Notes: a model not told the origin generated them from the sequence alone. DNA of 9,509 nt from an uncultured Clostridia bacterium (GCA_947630075.1 CANRGF010000028.1:1-9509), one strand, 5' to 3'; shown: positions 1 to 6,458, numbered from the stretch's first letter. Made by a program: numbers and translations.

Positions 1-789
1 GTAGTTGTAAGTTTTGTCCACATAAATAGGGAAATATTTGTTGTTCGCGTCCTTAAAAATGCACACTTTGTTTTGCGTTAAATCTGCCACAAACTCTTGA
101 ATTCCGCCCATAAATTGGAATTTATCTTCTTGCTCTTTGCCCGGGCGGTTATCTTTAAGCTCGATGCGCAAACCTTTATTTAAGAAGGCAATTTCTCTTA
201 GGCGCGTGCGCAAACGCTCGTATTCAAACTCGGTTACAGGGAAAATTTCATCATCTGGCTTAAATGTAACCATCGTGCCGGTTTTCTCTGGTGGCACAGG
301 CTCAACCACAGTCAAGCGATTGACCGGAATGCCGCGATGATAAATCTGCTTATAGTGGTTTGCGTTTTGATAAATATCCAAAATAAGCGTTTCACTAAGT
401 GCGTTCACCACAGAAAGACCAACCCCGTGCAAACCGCCCGAGATTTTATATCCGCCACCACCAAATTTGCCACCAGCGTGCAACTTTGTTAAAACCAATT
501 CGGCAGCACTTATGCCTTCTTTTTCGTGAATGCCGGTTGGGATGCCGCGCCCGTTATCCAACACACTAACCGAGCCATCTTCATTAATCTCAACTTTAAT
601 TTCGTTGCAATAGCCGGCGAGCGCCTCATCGATGGAGTTATCCACAATTTCGGTAACCAAATGGTGCAAGCCGTTTTCATCGGTTGAGCCAATATACATG
701 CCAGGGCGTTTTCTAACCGGCTCTAACCCTTCTAGCACTTGAATTGCTTCCGCATCATACGCGTGCGTAACTTTTAGTTCGTTATCCAT
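1..789 (-). CDS. gyrB: DNA gyrase subunit B, N-terminal part (cut by window edge)
   Basis: This is the ATPase subunit of DNA gyrase, which with GyrA introduces negative supercoils using ATP. The 263 codons visible run off the left edge in an open frame, so this is a partial gene, not a truncated one. The GHKL ATPase domain is clear: EIVDNSIDEA at residues 47-56 (E47 is the likely general base), DNGRGIP at 78-84, and the ATP-lid segment HAGGKFGGGGYKISGGLHGVG beginning at 104. The FGGGGYK form favours GyrB over ParE. The transducer domain begins near residue 220. The ATG at 789 is preceded by TAAGGAG about 4-5 bases away. No gyrA, recF or dnaA is visible in the window. Two terminators lie upstream, so gyrB probably has its own promoter in the A+T-rich region 850-900. 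Identity is secure. Confidence 0.97.
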   Translation of the reverse strand, partial: MDNELKVTHAYDAEAIQVLEGLEPVRKRPGMYIGSTDENGLHHLVTEIVDNSIDEALAGYCNEIKVEINEDGSVSVLDNGRGIPTGIHEKEGISAAELVLTKLHAGGKFGGGGYKISGGLHGVGLSVVNALSETLILDIYQNANHYKQIYHRGIPVNRLTVVEPVPPEKTGTMVTFKPDDEIFPVTEFEYERLRTRLREIAFLNKGLRIELKDNRPGKEQEDKFQFMGGIQEFVADLTQNKVCIFKDANNKYFPIYVDKTYNY

Positions 790-857
790 ACCTCTCCTTA
801 AAATTTAGTAAATTCAGGGCCTCGTTAAGAACCTGTTCCTTAATGGGGCTTAAATTT

Positions 858-886
858 TTATATTATATATAAAATATATAATATAA
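858..886. repeat. A/T-only inverted repeat in the gyrB promoter region
   Basis: Two perfect 13-base arms made only of A and T (858-870 and 874-886) flank a 3-base centre. It lies about 70-95 bases upstream of the gyrB start and overlaps the only plausible promoter sequences there. On the minus strand these are a TTGTTT-like -35 and a TATATT -10, about 16 bases apart. It could be an easily melted, supercoiling-sensitive promoter region, or a by-product of base composition. No function is proven. Confidence 0.5.
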
Positions 887-909
887 TTTTAGCAAAAAAC
901 AAAAAATAA

Positions 910-925
910 GGCAATCAAAATTGCC
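910..925 (-). terminator. Second intrinsic terminator behind metG
   Basis: GGCAAT (910-915) and ATTGCC (920-925) form a 6-bp stem with a 4-base loop. On the minus strand the stem is followed by a T-rich tail (TTATTTTTT). It sits about 25 bases beyond the first metG terminator, so the two form a tandem pair insulating gyrB. The shorter stem makes it the weaker one. Confidence 0.55.
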
Positions 926-949
926 CTAAAAATTAATTTTAAATATGGA

Positions 950-973
950 AAAAACTGCCGAATGGCAGTTTTT
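950..973 (-). terminator. Intrinsic terminator of the P-loop gene-metG unit
   Basis: Arms 950-959 and 964-973 form a 10-bp stem (AAAAACTGCC with GGCAGTTTTT) around a 4-base loop, ending in a run of T on the minus strand. It begins one base after the metG stop codon. Confidence 0.88.
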
Positions 974-974
974 G

Positions 975-2546
975 TTATTCATTTGCGATTTTGTTTAATT
1001 CTTCTATTTCTTTTGCAATGTCTAGGCGGTTATAAAGGTTTTCGCCTTTTGTAACTTGTGTGTTTGGCTTAATAAAGCCGAAAGCAGAATATTCGTTAAG
1101 CAGGGTTGGTGTTTTTAGCCCCCAATTTGCATAAATTGTTTTTGGCTTATCCGTTAAGAATGGCAAGAGCAAAGTGTTAGAAATTAAAATTGCCTCGCTT
1201 AAAGTGGTTAGAATTGTGTTTATGCGTTGAGTGTTGCCCGCTTTAAACTCTGCCCAAGGTGCAGTTTCGTCAATATATTTATTGCATAGGCTAAACATCT
1301 CAAAAATTGTGTTTATTGCACCGCTTGGGTTGATGTCCTCCACCTGATCCAAAACAAATTTGCGCCTATTTAAAATTTCGCTCATCAGCGTTTTATCTGC
1401 CGCTTGCAAGTCGCCCGCTGGGTTTAACACTCCGCCCAAATATTTTTGCGCCATACCACAGGTGCGCGAAACAAGGTTGCCATATTCGTTTGCCAAATTT
1501 GTGTTGTAGGCGTTTAAGAAAAGTTCTTGATTATAAGGCCCGTCCTGACCAAACATAATCTCTTTTGTTAAAAACAATCTCACTGCGTCTAGCCCATAGC
1601 GACCAACCAAAATGCGAGGGTCAATCACCTCTTTTTTGCCCGTTTCCTTAGATTTGCTTAGTTTGTCGTTGCCAAATAATAGCCAGCCGTGCCCATAAAT
1701 TTGCTTTGGCAAAGGCAGGTCAAGTGCCATTAAAATTGCCGGCCAAATAATTGAGTGGAAGCGAACAATCTCTTTGCCCACCACATGCACATCGGCAGGC
1801 CAAAACTTTTTAAATTTGGCGTTATCTTCTTGCAAATAGCCTAGTGCGGTTAAATAGTTTGGCAGTGCGTCTATCCACACATAGATGGTGTGCTTAGGGT
1901 CGAAATCTACCGGCACGCCCCACTTCACGCTCGTTCTGCTCACGCACAAATCTTTAAGTCCGGGATTGATGAAATTATTAATCATCTCGTTAACGCGCGT
2001 TTTGGGGCGCAAAAAATCGGTGTTTTGAAGCAGGTTTTTGATTTTATCTTGATATTCGCTTAGGCGGAAGAAATACGCCTCTTCTTCCATTGGCTCAACC
2101 GCACGCCCGCAATCTGGGCATTTGCCGTCAACTAATTGCTCTTCCGTCCAAAAACTTTCACACGGAGTGCAATATAATCCTTTATAGGTGGACTTATATA
2201 TTTGCCCTTTATCGTAAAGCAGTTTAAACATTTTTTGCACAGCCGCAACATGATAATCGTCTGTGGTGCGAATGAATTTATCATAAGAGATGTCTAGCAT
2301 CTTCCACAATTCTTTTGTGTCGGCAACAATCTCGTTTAAATATGCCATTTCACTCTTGCCTTCCGCCTGCGCCTTCTTTTGAATTTTTTGCCCGTGCTCG
2401 TCTGTGCCTGTTAGATAAAACACATCTTTATTTAGCATCCTATTAAACCTCGCAAGCCCATCGCACACAACAGTTGTGTAGCAGTTGCCAAGCGTCAATT
2501 TGTTGCTAGGATAATAAATTGGCGTGGTGATATAAAATTTATTCAT
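975..2546 (-). CDS. metG: Methionine--tRNA ligase with a non-canonical HIGH motif
   Basis: This class I aminoacyl-tRNA synthetase charges tRNA-Met with methionine in the cytoplasm. It has 523 residues: a Rossmann catalytic domain, a connective domain with a four-cysteine zinc knuckle (C126, C129, C143, C146), KLSKS at 295-299 in place of KMSKS, and an alpha-helical anticodon-binding domain from about residue 360. The family's HIGH motif reads T18-L19-G20-N21, so both histidines are replaced. I checked this codon by codon: acg ctt ggc aac. The protein ends after the anticodon domain and lacks the C-terminal tRNA-binding domain found in longer forms of about 650 residues. The start is preceded by AAAAGGAG with a 6-7 base spacer. 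It lies 12 bases behind the P-loop gene, is probably co-transcribed with it, and is followed by two terminators. Identity is certain. Confidence 0.97.
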   Translation of the reverse strand: MNKFYITTPIYYPSNKLTLGNCYTTVVCDGLARFNRMLNKDVFYLTGTDEHGQKIQKKAQAEGKSEMAYLNEIVADTKELWKMLDISYDKFIRTTDDYHVAAVQKMFKLLYDKGQIYKSTYKGLYCTPCESFWTEEQLVDGKCPDCGRAVEPMEEEAYFFRLSEYQDKIKNLLQNTDFLRPKTRVNEMINNFINPGLKDLCVSRTSVKWGVPVDFDPKHTIYVWIDALPNYLTALGYLQEDNAKFKKFWPADVHVVGKEIVRFHSIIWPAILMALDLPLPKQIYGHGWLLFGNDKLSKSKETGKKEVIDPRILVGRYGLDAVRLFLTKEIMFGQDGPYNQELFLNAYNTNLANEYGNLVSRTCGMAQKYLGGVLNPAGDLQAADKTLMSEILNRRKFVLDQVEDINPSGAINTIFEMFSLCNKYIDETAPWAEFKAGNTQRINTILTTLSEAILISNTLLLPFLTDKPKTIYANWGLKTPTLLNEYSAFGFIKPNTQVTKGENLYNRLDIAKEIEELNKIANE

Positions 2547-2558
2547 TTTTTGCTCCTT

Positions 2559-3140
2559 TTAGTCATCTATAAATTCATTGTTTTTTGTTAAAACAGATTT
2601 TATATATTTATAAATTTCTTTTGAGATTTTTTCTCGCTCGGTGGTTTCAAAATAACTGATGTTATGCTCTGCTGCAAATGACATATTGTGTTTATCTCTT
2701 TTTGCCATATCTCCCCATAGTTTTTTAAGCTCCTCGTCTGTTTTGGTGATTGTGTAGTCATTGCCGTGTTCAAATTTGCGAATAATTTTAAAAATTTCGT
2801 TATTAGATTTCCCTCCAAAACCAAGACAAACTATAATATCGTTTTCGTCTAACATTTCATAAATTTTTTCTATGTTCAAAAGGGATAAATCCACAATAGA
2901 ATCATTGCCAGAAAATTTCTCGTTCCACTCTAAAAAAGTTTTCAAAAAAACAGGAAAATCATCCGTTCTCAATTTGCTTGTTTTCGTTCCCCAATCTTTC
3001 GCCTCGCTAGGGCGCATGGCTTGAAAGCCGTTTCTAAAAGCTTCACTTACAAACAAATTTGTATTTTTCAATTTTCTTTTTAAATATTTTGCTAAGGTGG
3101 TTTTGCCAACTCTTGGAACTCCACAAATATAAATTCGCAT
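2559..3140 (-). CDS. P-loop NTPase, nucleotide kinase-like, function unknown
   Basis: This 193-residue protein begins with a beta strand leading straight into a Walker A loop, GVPRVGKTT (residues 7-15, K13). Then come SIVDLSLL (about 81-88) and IIVCLGFG (about 102-109), which look like central sheet strands. Near the C-terminus, AKRDKHNMSFAAEHNISYFET resembles the last helix and strand of adenylate- or shikimate-kinase-like proteins. That suggests a small-molecule or nucleotide kinase, but the substrate cannot be named. The start is fixed because the Walker motif sits at residue 7 and no earlier in-frame start fits. There is no Shine-Dalgarno sequence. Instead, a promoter ends 6 bases before the ATG, so the mRNA is predicted to be leaderless. 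metG follows after 12 bases. The gene is A+T-rich (15 G/C in the 60 bases from 2821) compared with dnaB. Confidence 0.8.
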   Translation of the reverse strand: MRIYICGVPRVGKTTLAKYLKRKLKNTNLFVSEAFRNGFQAMRPSEAKDWGTKTSKLRTDDFPVFLKTFLEWNEKFSGNDSIVDLSLLNIEKIYEMLDENDIIVCLGFGGKSNNEIFKIIRKFEHGNDYTITKTDEELKKLWGDMAKRDKHNMSFAAEHNISYFETTEREKISKEIYKYIKSVLTKNNEFIDD

Positions 3141-3146
3141 AGAATT

Positions 3147-3175
3147 ATTATAAAATAAAAACGCGCAAAAGTAAA
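3147..3175 (-). promoter_or_regulatory. Sigma-A-type promoter giving a predicted leaderless transcript
   Basis: On the minus strand, TTTACT (3170-3175, 4 of 6 consensus) and a perfect TATAAT (3147-3152) are separated by exactly 17 bases. The last base of the -10 is followed by six bases (AATTCT) and then the ATG of the P-loop gene. Transcription would therefore start at or within a base of the start codon. Confidence 0.75.
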
Positions 3176-3191
3176 GGCATTTAAAATAAAA

Positions 3192-3210
3192 AAACTGCTT
3201 TAAGCAGTTT
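3192..3210 (-). terminator. Intrinsic terminator behind the methyltransferase-like gene
   Basis: Perfect arms AAACTGCTT (3192-3200) and AAGCAGTTT (3202-3210) precede a T-rich run (3181-3191) on the minus strand. In RNA the likely form is a 7-bp stem with a 5-base loop. The stem starts inside the TAA stop codon (3209-3211). Confidence 0.85.
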
Positions 3211-3799
3211 AATTTATATTTAAGTTCTTTATTAAATATCCAACAAAGTGTTTGCTATCAAATTCAAGTTTATATTTGTCAAAATTTACTTTTGGGTAGT
3301 GCTCTGGGTGCGGGTTTCTAAATTTCTTTTTAGAGATAATCTTAAAGCCCTTTTCCTTTAAATATTGGTCGATATATCTAAAATGCACGCAAGGGTCTTC
3401 AAGAATATCATAAAGCACAAACCAACGCGCCTTAATATCCATAATTCCATGAAACAAACTTTCAAATGAATTGCCAAAATTCTGCGCCTCGCCAAGCGTT
3501 AGCATGGCAAGACACAAATCGTAGTGCTTCCTAACGCAAGACTTAGTTAAATCCACTTCCACCACTTCAAGACGATCGCTCCCTATGGCATTTTCAAGTG
3601 GATTTTTTTTGCGGTTATCACCCGGATAAATCACTGCATCAACATGCGCCTCTTTGAAATATTTCAGCAAAATAGAGGCACTAGTTTTGCCACTGCCCGC
3701 ATCTAAAACCTTTTTGATTTCTTCATCTTTTAGTTTTTTGATTAAGCATTTAAACGCTTTATCGTGCACTAAGTGTGAAGTGTCAACGATATTTTCCAT
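3209..3799 (-). CDS. Class I SAM-dependent methyltransferase-like protein
   Basis: This 196-residue protein has the look of a Rossmann-fold methyltransferase. Motif I, VLDAGSGKTS, is at residues 31-40 (the glycine-rich SAM loop). A second strand, VDAVIYPGD, ends in an acidic residue (53-61). LEVVEVDL (77-84) and YDLCLAML (93-100) fill the places of motifs III and IV, and WFVLYDI (126-132) is probably the fifth strand. After that, the C-terminal half is basic (KIISKKKFRNPHPEHYPK) and could contact a nucleic acid or other polyanion; this is inference. The substrate is unknown. The ATG at 3799 has AGGTGG six bases upstream. It follows the unknown 157-residue gene by 32 bases with no terminator between, so they probably form one unit. 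It is A+T-rich compared with the core genes. Confidence 0.7.
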   Translation of the reverse strand: MENIVDTSHLVHDKAFKCLIKKLKDEEIKKVLDAGSGKTSASILLKYFKEAHVDAVIYPGDNRKKNPLENAIGSDRLEVVEVDLTKSCVRKHYDLCLAMLTLGEAQNFGNSFESLFHGIMDIKARWFVLYDILEDPCVHFRYIDQYLKEKGFKIISKKKFRNPHPEHYPKVNFDKYKLEFDSKHFVGYLIKNLNIN

Positions 3800-3831
3800 A
3801 ACCGTCCACCTAAATTTGCCCGCTTTAAGGC

Positions 3832-4305
3832 TTATAATGTGATTTTTTCAACCTTTTTAGCCTTCAAATCTGCACCATATCTATCTGCAACTAGTTTAAC
3901 GCCATTTTCTTTTGCAAGCTCTTGCAAGAAATCTGGATATAGACTAACCATTTTAGCATAAAAACTGAACACAATAGGCTTTCTAGCTAAAATCCTTTTG
4001 AAACTTTCTTCGGTAATCATTCTGCCTTTTTCGCTTAACTCTATCAGCACTTTTTTAAGAGCAACGAGCTTAACAAATTCTGCTTCTTTAACATTTTCAT
4101 TGCACTTCGCTGTTGTGCCCATAGTAGGTAGAGTGGACTTTTTGCTCATAGCCAATAATTTTTTACCCTCTTCTATTCTAATTATTAGCACTCTAACCAA
4201 TTTCTTTTCATAATCAATCTGCTCTTTACTTGCCCCTTTAGCAGATGCTTTGGCTTCATCAGCAACATGGCTTTCCCTTTCAATAAAATCTATCCTTCTT
4301 TCCAT
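3832..4305 (-). CDS. Hypothetical protein, 157 residues
   Basis: I do not recognise this family. The product is soluble, strongly charged (many K and E) and apparently mostly helical. An N-terminal charged segment rich in A, K and E (residues 1-45) is followed by VRVLIIRIEEGKKLLAMS, then a helical core VKLVALKKVLIELSEKGR and MITEESFKRILARKP. The last is shaped like a small helix pair, but no named motif is visible. There is no signal peptide or membrane segment. It has its own promoter (4334-4361) and an AAAAGGA ribosome binding site 7 bases before ATG 4305. The methyltransferase-like gene follows after 32 bases, which suggests shared transcription and possibly a shared task. The open frame with good initiation signals makes it a real gene; function is unknown. 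Confidence 0.72.
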   Translation of the reverse strand: MERRIDFIERESHVADEAKASAKGASKEQIDYEKKLVRVLIIRIEEGKKLLAMSKKSTLPTMGTTAKCNENVKEAEFVKLVALKKVLIELSEKGRMITEESFKRILARKPIVFSFYAKMVSLYPDFLQELAKENGVKLVADRYGADLKAKKVEKITL

Positions 4306-4333
4306 ATTTATTCCTTTTAACCCCTATAAATAT

Positions 4334-4361
4334 ATTATAGCAAAAAAAAGAAAAAAGGCAA
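4334..4361 (-). promoter_or_regulatory. Promoter of the 157-residue gene, overlapping the yqeY terminator
   Basis: A perfect TATAAT (4334-4339 on the minus strand) has TTGCCT (4356-4361, 4 of 6 consensus) 16 bases upstream. The -35 box lies inside the 3' arm of the yqeY terminator stem. The predicted start near 4327 leaves a leader of about 20 bases containing the ribosome binding site. Confidence 0.6.
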
Positions 4362-4383
4362 TAGATTTTTTTAAATTGCCTTT
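4354..4383 (-). terminator. Intrinsic terminator of the dnaB-yqeY unit
   Basis: Arms AAAGGCAAT (4354-4362) and ATTGCCTTT (4375-4383) pair over 9 bp around a 12-base A/T loop. They are followed on the minus strand by TTTTTTC and a longer T run. The stem starts inside the yqeY stop codon (4382-4384). Confidence 0.8.
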
Positions 4384-4801
4384 AACTTCTTGCGATTTTA
4401 TTCACAAGACCCATATCCACCTTACCAGCATAATGCTCTTTAAAATGTTTCATCACGGACGGGATTGATTTGTCCTCCAAAGTGGCAATCACAGCCCTTA
4501 TTTCTGCCTCACTAAGCATTTGAGGAAGATATTTTGAAATTATCTGCTTTTGCCTTTCAATGTTTTCAGCTTCTGCGTCATTGTGCACTTTCAAATAGTT
4601 TTCTTTTTCTTCCGTTAGCTCTTTAAGTGTTTTTTGCAATATTTGTATTACATCGTTATCCGTCTGCTCTTTGCCATCCTTCTTAAGTTCGATGCCGTTT
4701 AAAAGCACTTTATTCATCACCACGCCATAAATTGCACGAGCCACACTATCGTGCTCTTTCATTGCCTGAACATTTCCCTTTTTTATCTCTTCAATAATCA
4801 T
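4382..4801 (-). CDS. yqeY: GatB/YqeY domain-containing protein
   Basis: This is a stand-alone YqeY-type protein of 139 residues, close to the usual length of about 147. The family shares its helical domain with the tail of the GatB subunit of Asp/Glu-tRNA amidotransferase. Its own role is not settled; tRNA binding is a common suggestion. Visible features are an N-terminal helix with LNGIELKKDGKEQTDNDVIQILQKTLKE, the region NIERQKQIISKYLPQMLSEAEI in the middle, and the typical ending GKVDMGLVNKIARS. The start at 4801 has AGAAGGAG five bases upstream. It lies 11 bases behind the 58-residue small gene and is followed directly by a terminator, so it is the last gene of the dnaB unit. The family usually neighbours rpsU, which is not present here. 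Confidence 0.9.
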   Translation of the reverse strand: MIIEEIKKGNVQAMKEHDSVARAIYGVVMNKVLLNGIELKKDGKEQTDNDVIQILQKTLKELTEEKENYLKVHNDAEAENIERQKQIISKYLPQMLSEAEIRAVIATLEDKSIPSVMKHFKEHYAGKVDMGLVNKIARS

Positions 4802-4812
4802 ACTTTCTCCTT

Positions 4813-4989
4813 CTATTTTGCTTCCATATCTGGGTGCATCTTTATAAATAATTGATATTCTTCTGGAAATCTTGCCCTTTCATACGCATCACATCTTATA
4901 TTTCCGTCATTAGATTTTGCCATGCTCAGTTCGTTCAGATTGCCAGTAGTGAGCCGTGATAATATTTCATCCGTTCTTTTTTTGGCCAT
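4813..4989 (-). CDS. Small hypothetical protein, 58 residues, between dnaB and yqeY
   Basis: An open frame of 58 codons (ATG 4989, TAG 4813-4815) fills the space between dnaB and yqeY almost exactly: 15 bases after the dnaB stop and 11 before the yqeY start. The product begins MAKKRTDEIL and ends FIKMHPDMEAK. It is hydrophilic and mixed-charge, with one cysteine, a central segment SNDGNIRCDAYERARFPEEY, and no signal or membrane segment. I do not recognise it; it is not ribosomal protein S21, the usual YqeY neighbour. An in-frame TGA two codons upstream excludes an earlier start. No Shine-Dalgarno sequence is visible before the ATG, so expression may depend on coupling to dnaB translation. The tight fit and the yqeY ribosome binding site lying just past its stop argue for a real gene, but length alone does not prove it. 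Confidence 0.62.
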   Translation of the reverse strand: MAKKRTDEILSRLTTGNLNELSMAKSNDGNIRCDAYERARFPEEYQLFIKMHPDMEAK

Positions 4990-5004
4990 GTGTCATTTCT
5001 AATT

Positions 5005-6444
5005 TTAATCTTCTTTAAAAATATCATCAATGTCGCTATCGGTTGTTGGAGTGAGCACTGTGCCCTTCTGCACTTTGCTTGTGTTTTTTGTGAAGCGTGT
5101 GTCCTTGCCATTTTCATAGAATTGAGTAAACTCGCTCTTCCATTTGATTGGAATTGTGCCACGCGCACCATTTCTATGCTTGGCTATCACAAGTGAATAA
5201 TCAAGTGCGTCATCGCCACCATCTGGCTGAACGCCCTCAGCCTGAATGTCTGCAATAAACATAACAATATCGGCATCTTGCTCTATGCTGCCGCTTTCCC
5301 TAAGGTCGCTCAACTGAGGAGTTTTGTTTGTTCGCTTTTCACTTTCACGATTAAGTTGTGAAAGCAAGATTATTGGCACACCCAACTCACGCGCCGCTAA
5401 CTTTAAATCCCTTGTGAGATTGGCCACTTCTTGCTGACGATTGCCGTCTTTGGTTGGGCGTTCGCTCTTCATAAGTTGCAGATAGTCAATTATCACCATG
5501 TCTAGCCCATATTTTGCTTTCAACTTTCTACACTTACCCAATATGTCGGCAGGGGAAATATTTGTGGTGTCATCCACATAAATATTTGAATTTTCAAGAA
5601 TTTTCTTGGTTTCAATTAATGTGTCCCAAACTGTTTGGTCTTTTGTGCCACCTTTCACATAGTCCATTGCCACTCTGCCCGTGGAGCAAATGAAGCGTTG
5701 AGCCACCTGTAGCATGGACATTTCTAGGTCAAACATCGCAATTGTTTTGCCATATTTAAGCGCTGAATTAACTGCAAAATTAACAGCAAGTGTTGTTTTG
5801 CCTATGCCGGGGCGGGCAGCTATAATGATGAGTTCGCCAGGCTTGAAGCCGTTTGTGTATTTATCCAAAGTTGGGAAGCCAACTTTAACGCCTGTGTTTG
5901 AATTAGGGTCGATTGAGATTTTTTCCATTAAATCGAGTGCTTCGTTTACGCCCTTTTTGATGTGTTCCAAATCACCACGCCTTCTAGATTGACCAATGTC
6001 GAAAATGGCTTTTTCAGCTGTGGCTAACACTTCGGCGGAATCTTTTCTCTCAAAAGCAGAATTTATCACTTCTTGGCACGCTTCAATAATCTGCCTGAGC
6101 ATACTATCACTATGCACAATTTCATAATAAGACATATAGTTTGCCGCACTTGGCACATAGTTTGTGAGTTCTGCCACATAACTAAGCCCACCAACCTCTT
6201 CAAGTTCACCCTTATCTTCAAGCACTTTGGTAACGGTTACATAGTCTATGGCAACATCTTTATAGTAGTTATCCAACATAGCCTGATAAATCTTTTGATG
6301 GGCGGTGGAATAGAAATCTCTAACAGACACTATTGGAATAATATCCACACTAACCGCACTAGATAAGAACATGCACCCAAGCAAACTCTGCTCAGCCTCT
6401 AGGCTATAGGGCATAATTCTTGGCATCTTTGAAACATTTGCCAT
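5005..6444 (-). CDS. dnaB: Replicative DNA helicase DnaB
   Basis: This hexameric 5'-3' helicase unwinds DNA at the replication fork. The 479-residue product has the N-terminal domain (about 13-115: PYSLEAEQSLLGCMFLS), a linker helix region, and the RecA-like ATPase domain from about 180. Walker A RPGIGKTT is at 211-218, Walker B VIIDYLQLM at 317-325, LSQLNRESEKR at 361-371, LRESGSIEQDAD at 381-392, and AKHRNG at 421-426 with the likely arginine finger. There is no intein. The frame is open 13 codons further upstream (6483), but AAGGAG (6453-6458) lies 8 bases before the ATG at 6444. I therefore choose that start; the protein then begins MANVSKMPRIMPYSLE. A leader of about 120 bases follows a good promoter. 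The 58-residue gene and yqeY follow in the same unit. In many Firmicutes rplI precedes dnaB; here it does not. Confidence 0.96.
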   Translation of the reverse strand: MANVSKMPRIMPYSLEAEQSLLGCMFLSSAVSVDIIPIVSVRDFYSTAHQKIYQAMLDNYYKDVAIDYVTVTKVLEDKGELEEVGGLSYVAELTNYVPSAANYMSYYEIVHSDSMLRQIIEACQEVINSAFERKDSAEVLATAEKAIFDIGQSRRRGDLEHIKKGVNEALDLMEKISIDPNSNTGVKVGFPTLDKYTNGFKPGELIIIAARPGIGKTTLAVNFAVNSALKYGKTIAMFDLEMSMLQVAQRFICSTGRVAMDYVKGGTKDQTVWDTLIETKKILENSNIYVDDTTNISPADILGKCRKLKAKYGLDMVIIDYLQLMKSERPTKDGNRQQEVANLTRDLKLAARELGVPIILLSQLNRESEKRTNKTPQLSDLRESGSIEQDADIVMFIADIQAEGVQPDGGDDALDYSLVIAKHRNGARGTIPIKWKSEFTQFYENGKDTRFTKNTSKVQKGTVLTPTTDSDIDDIFKED

Positions 6445-6452
6445 AAACCTCT

Positions 6453-6458
6453 CTCCTT
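6453..6458 (-). promoter_or_regulatory. dnaB ribosome binding site that decides the start
   Basis: AAGGAG on the minus strand is 8 bases before the ATG at 6444. An upstream in-frame ATG at 6483 has no such site and would put this sequence inside the coding region. Confidence 0.85.

Noticed and set aside
137..340. Plus-strand open frame opposite gyrB, and similar frames opposite metG, dnaB and the GH10-like gene
   Set aside because: These lie antisense to well-identified genes, lack initiation signals and encode no recognisable protein.
638..646. Perfect DnaA-box sequence TTATCCACA
   Set aside because: It lies in gyrB, where it is the antisense of codons for the conserved VDN of the ATPase motif. 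No cluster of boxes or A+T-rich unwinding region accompanies it.
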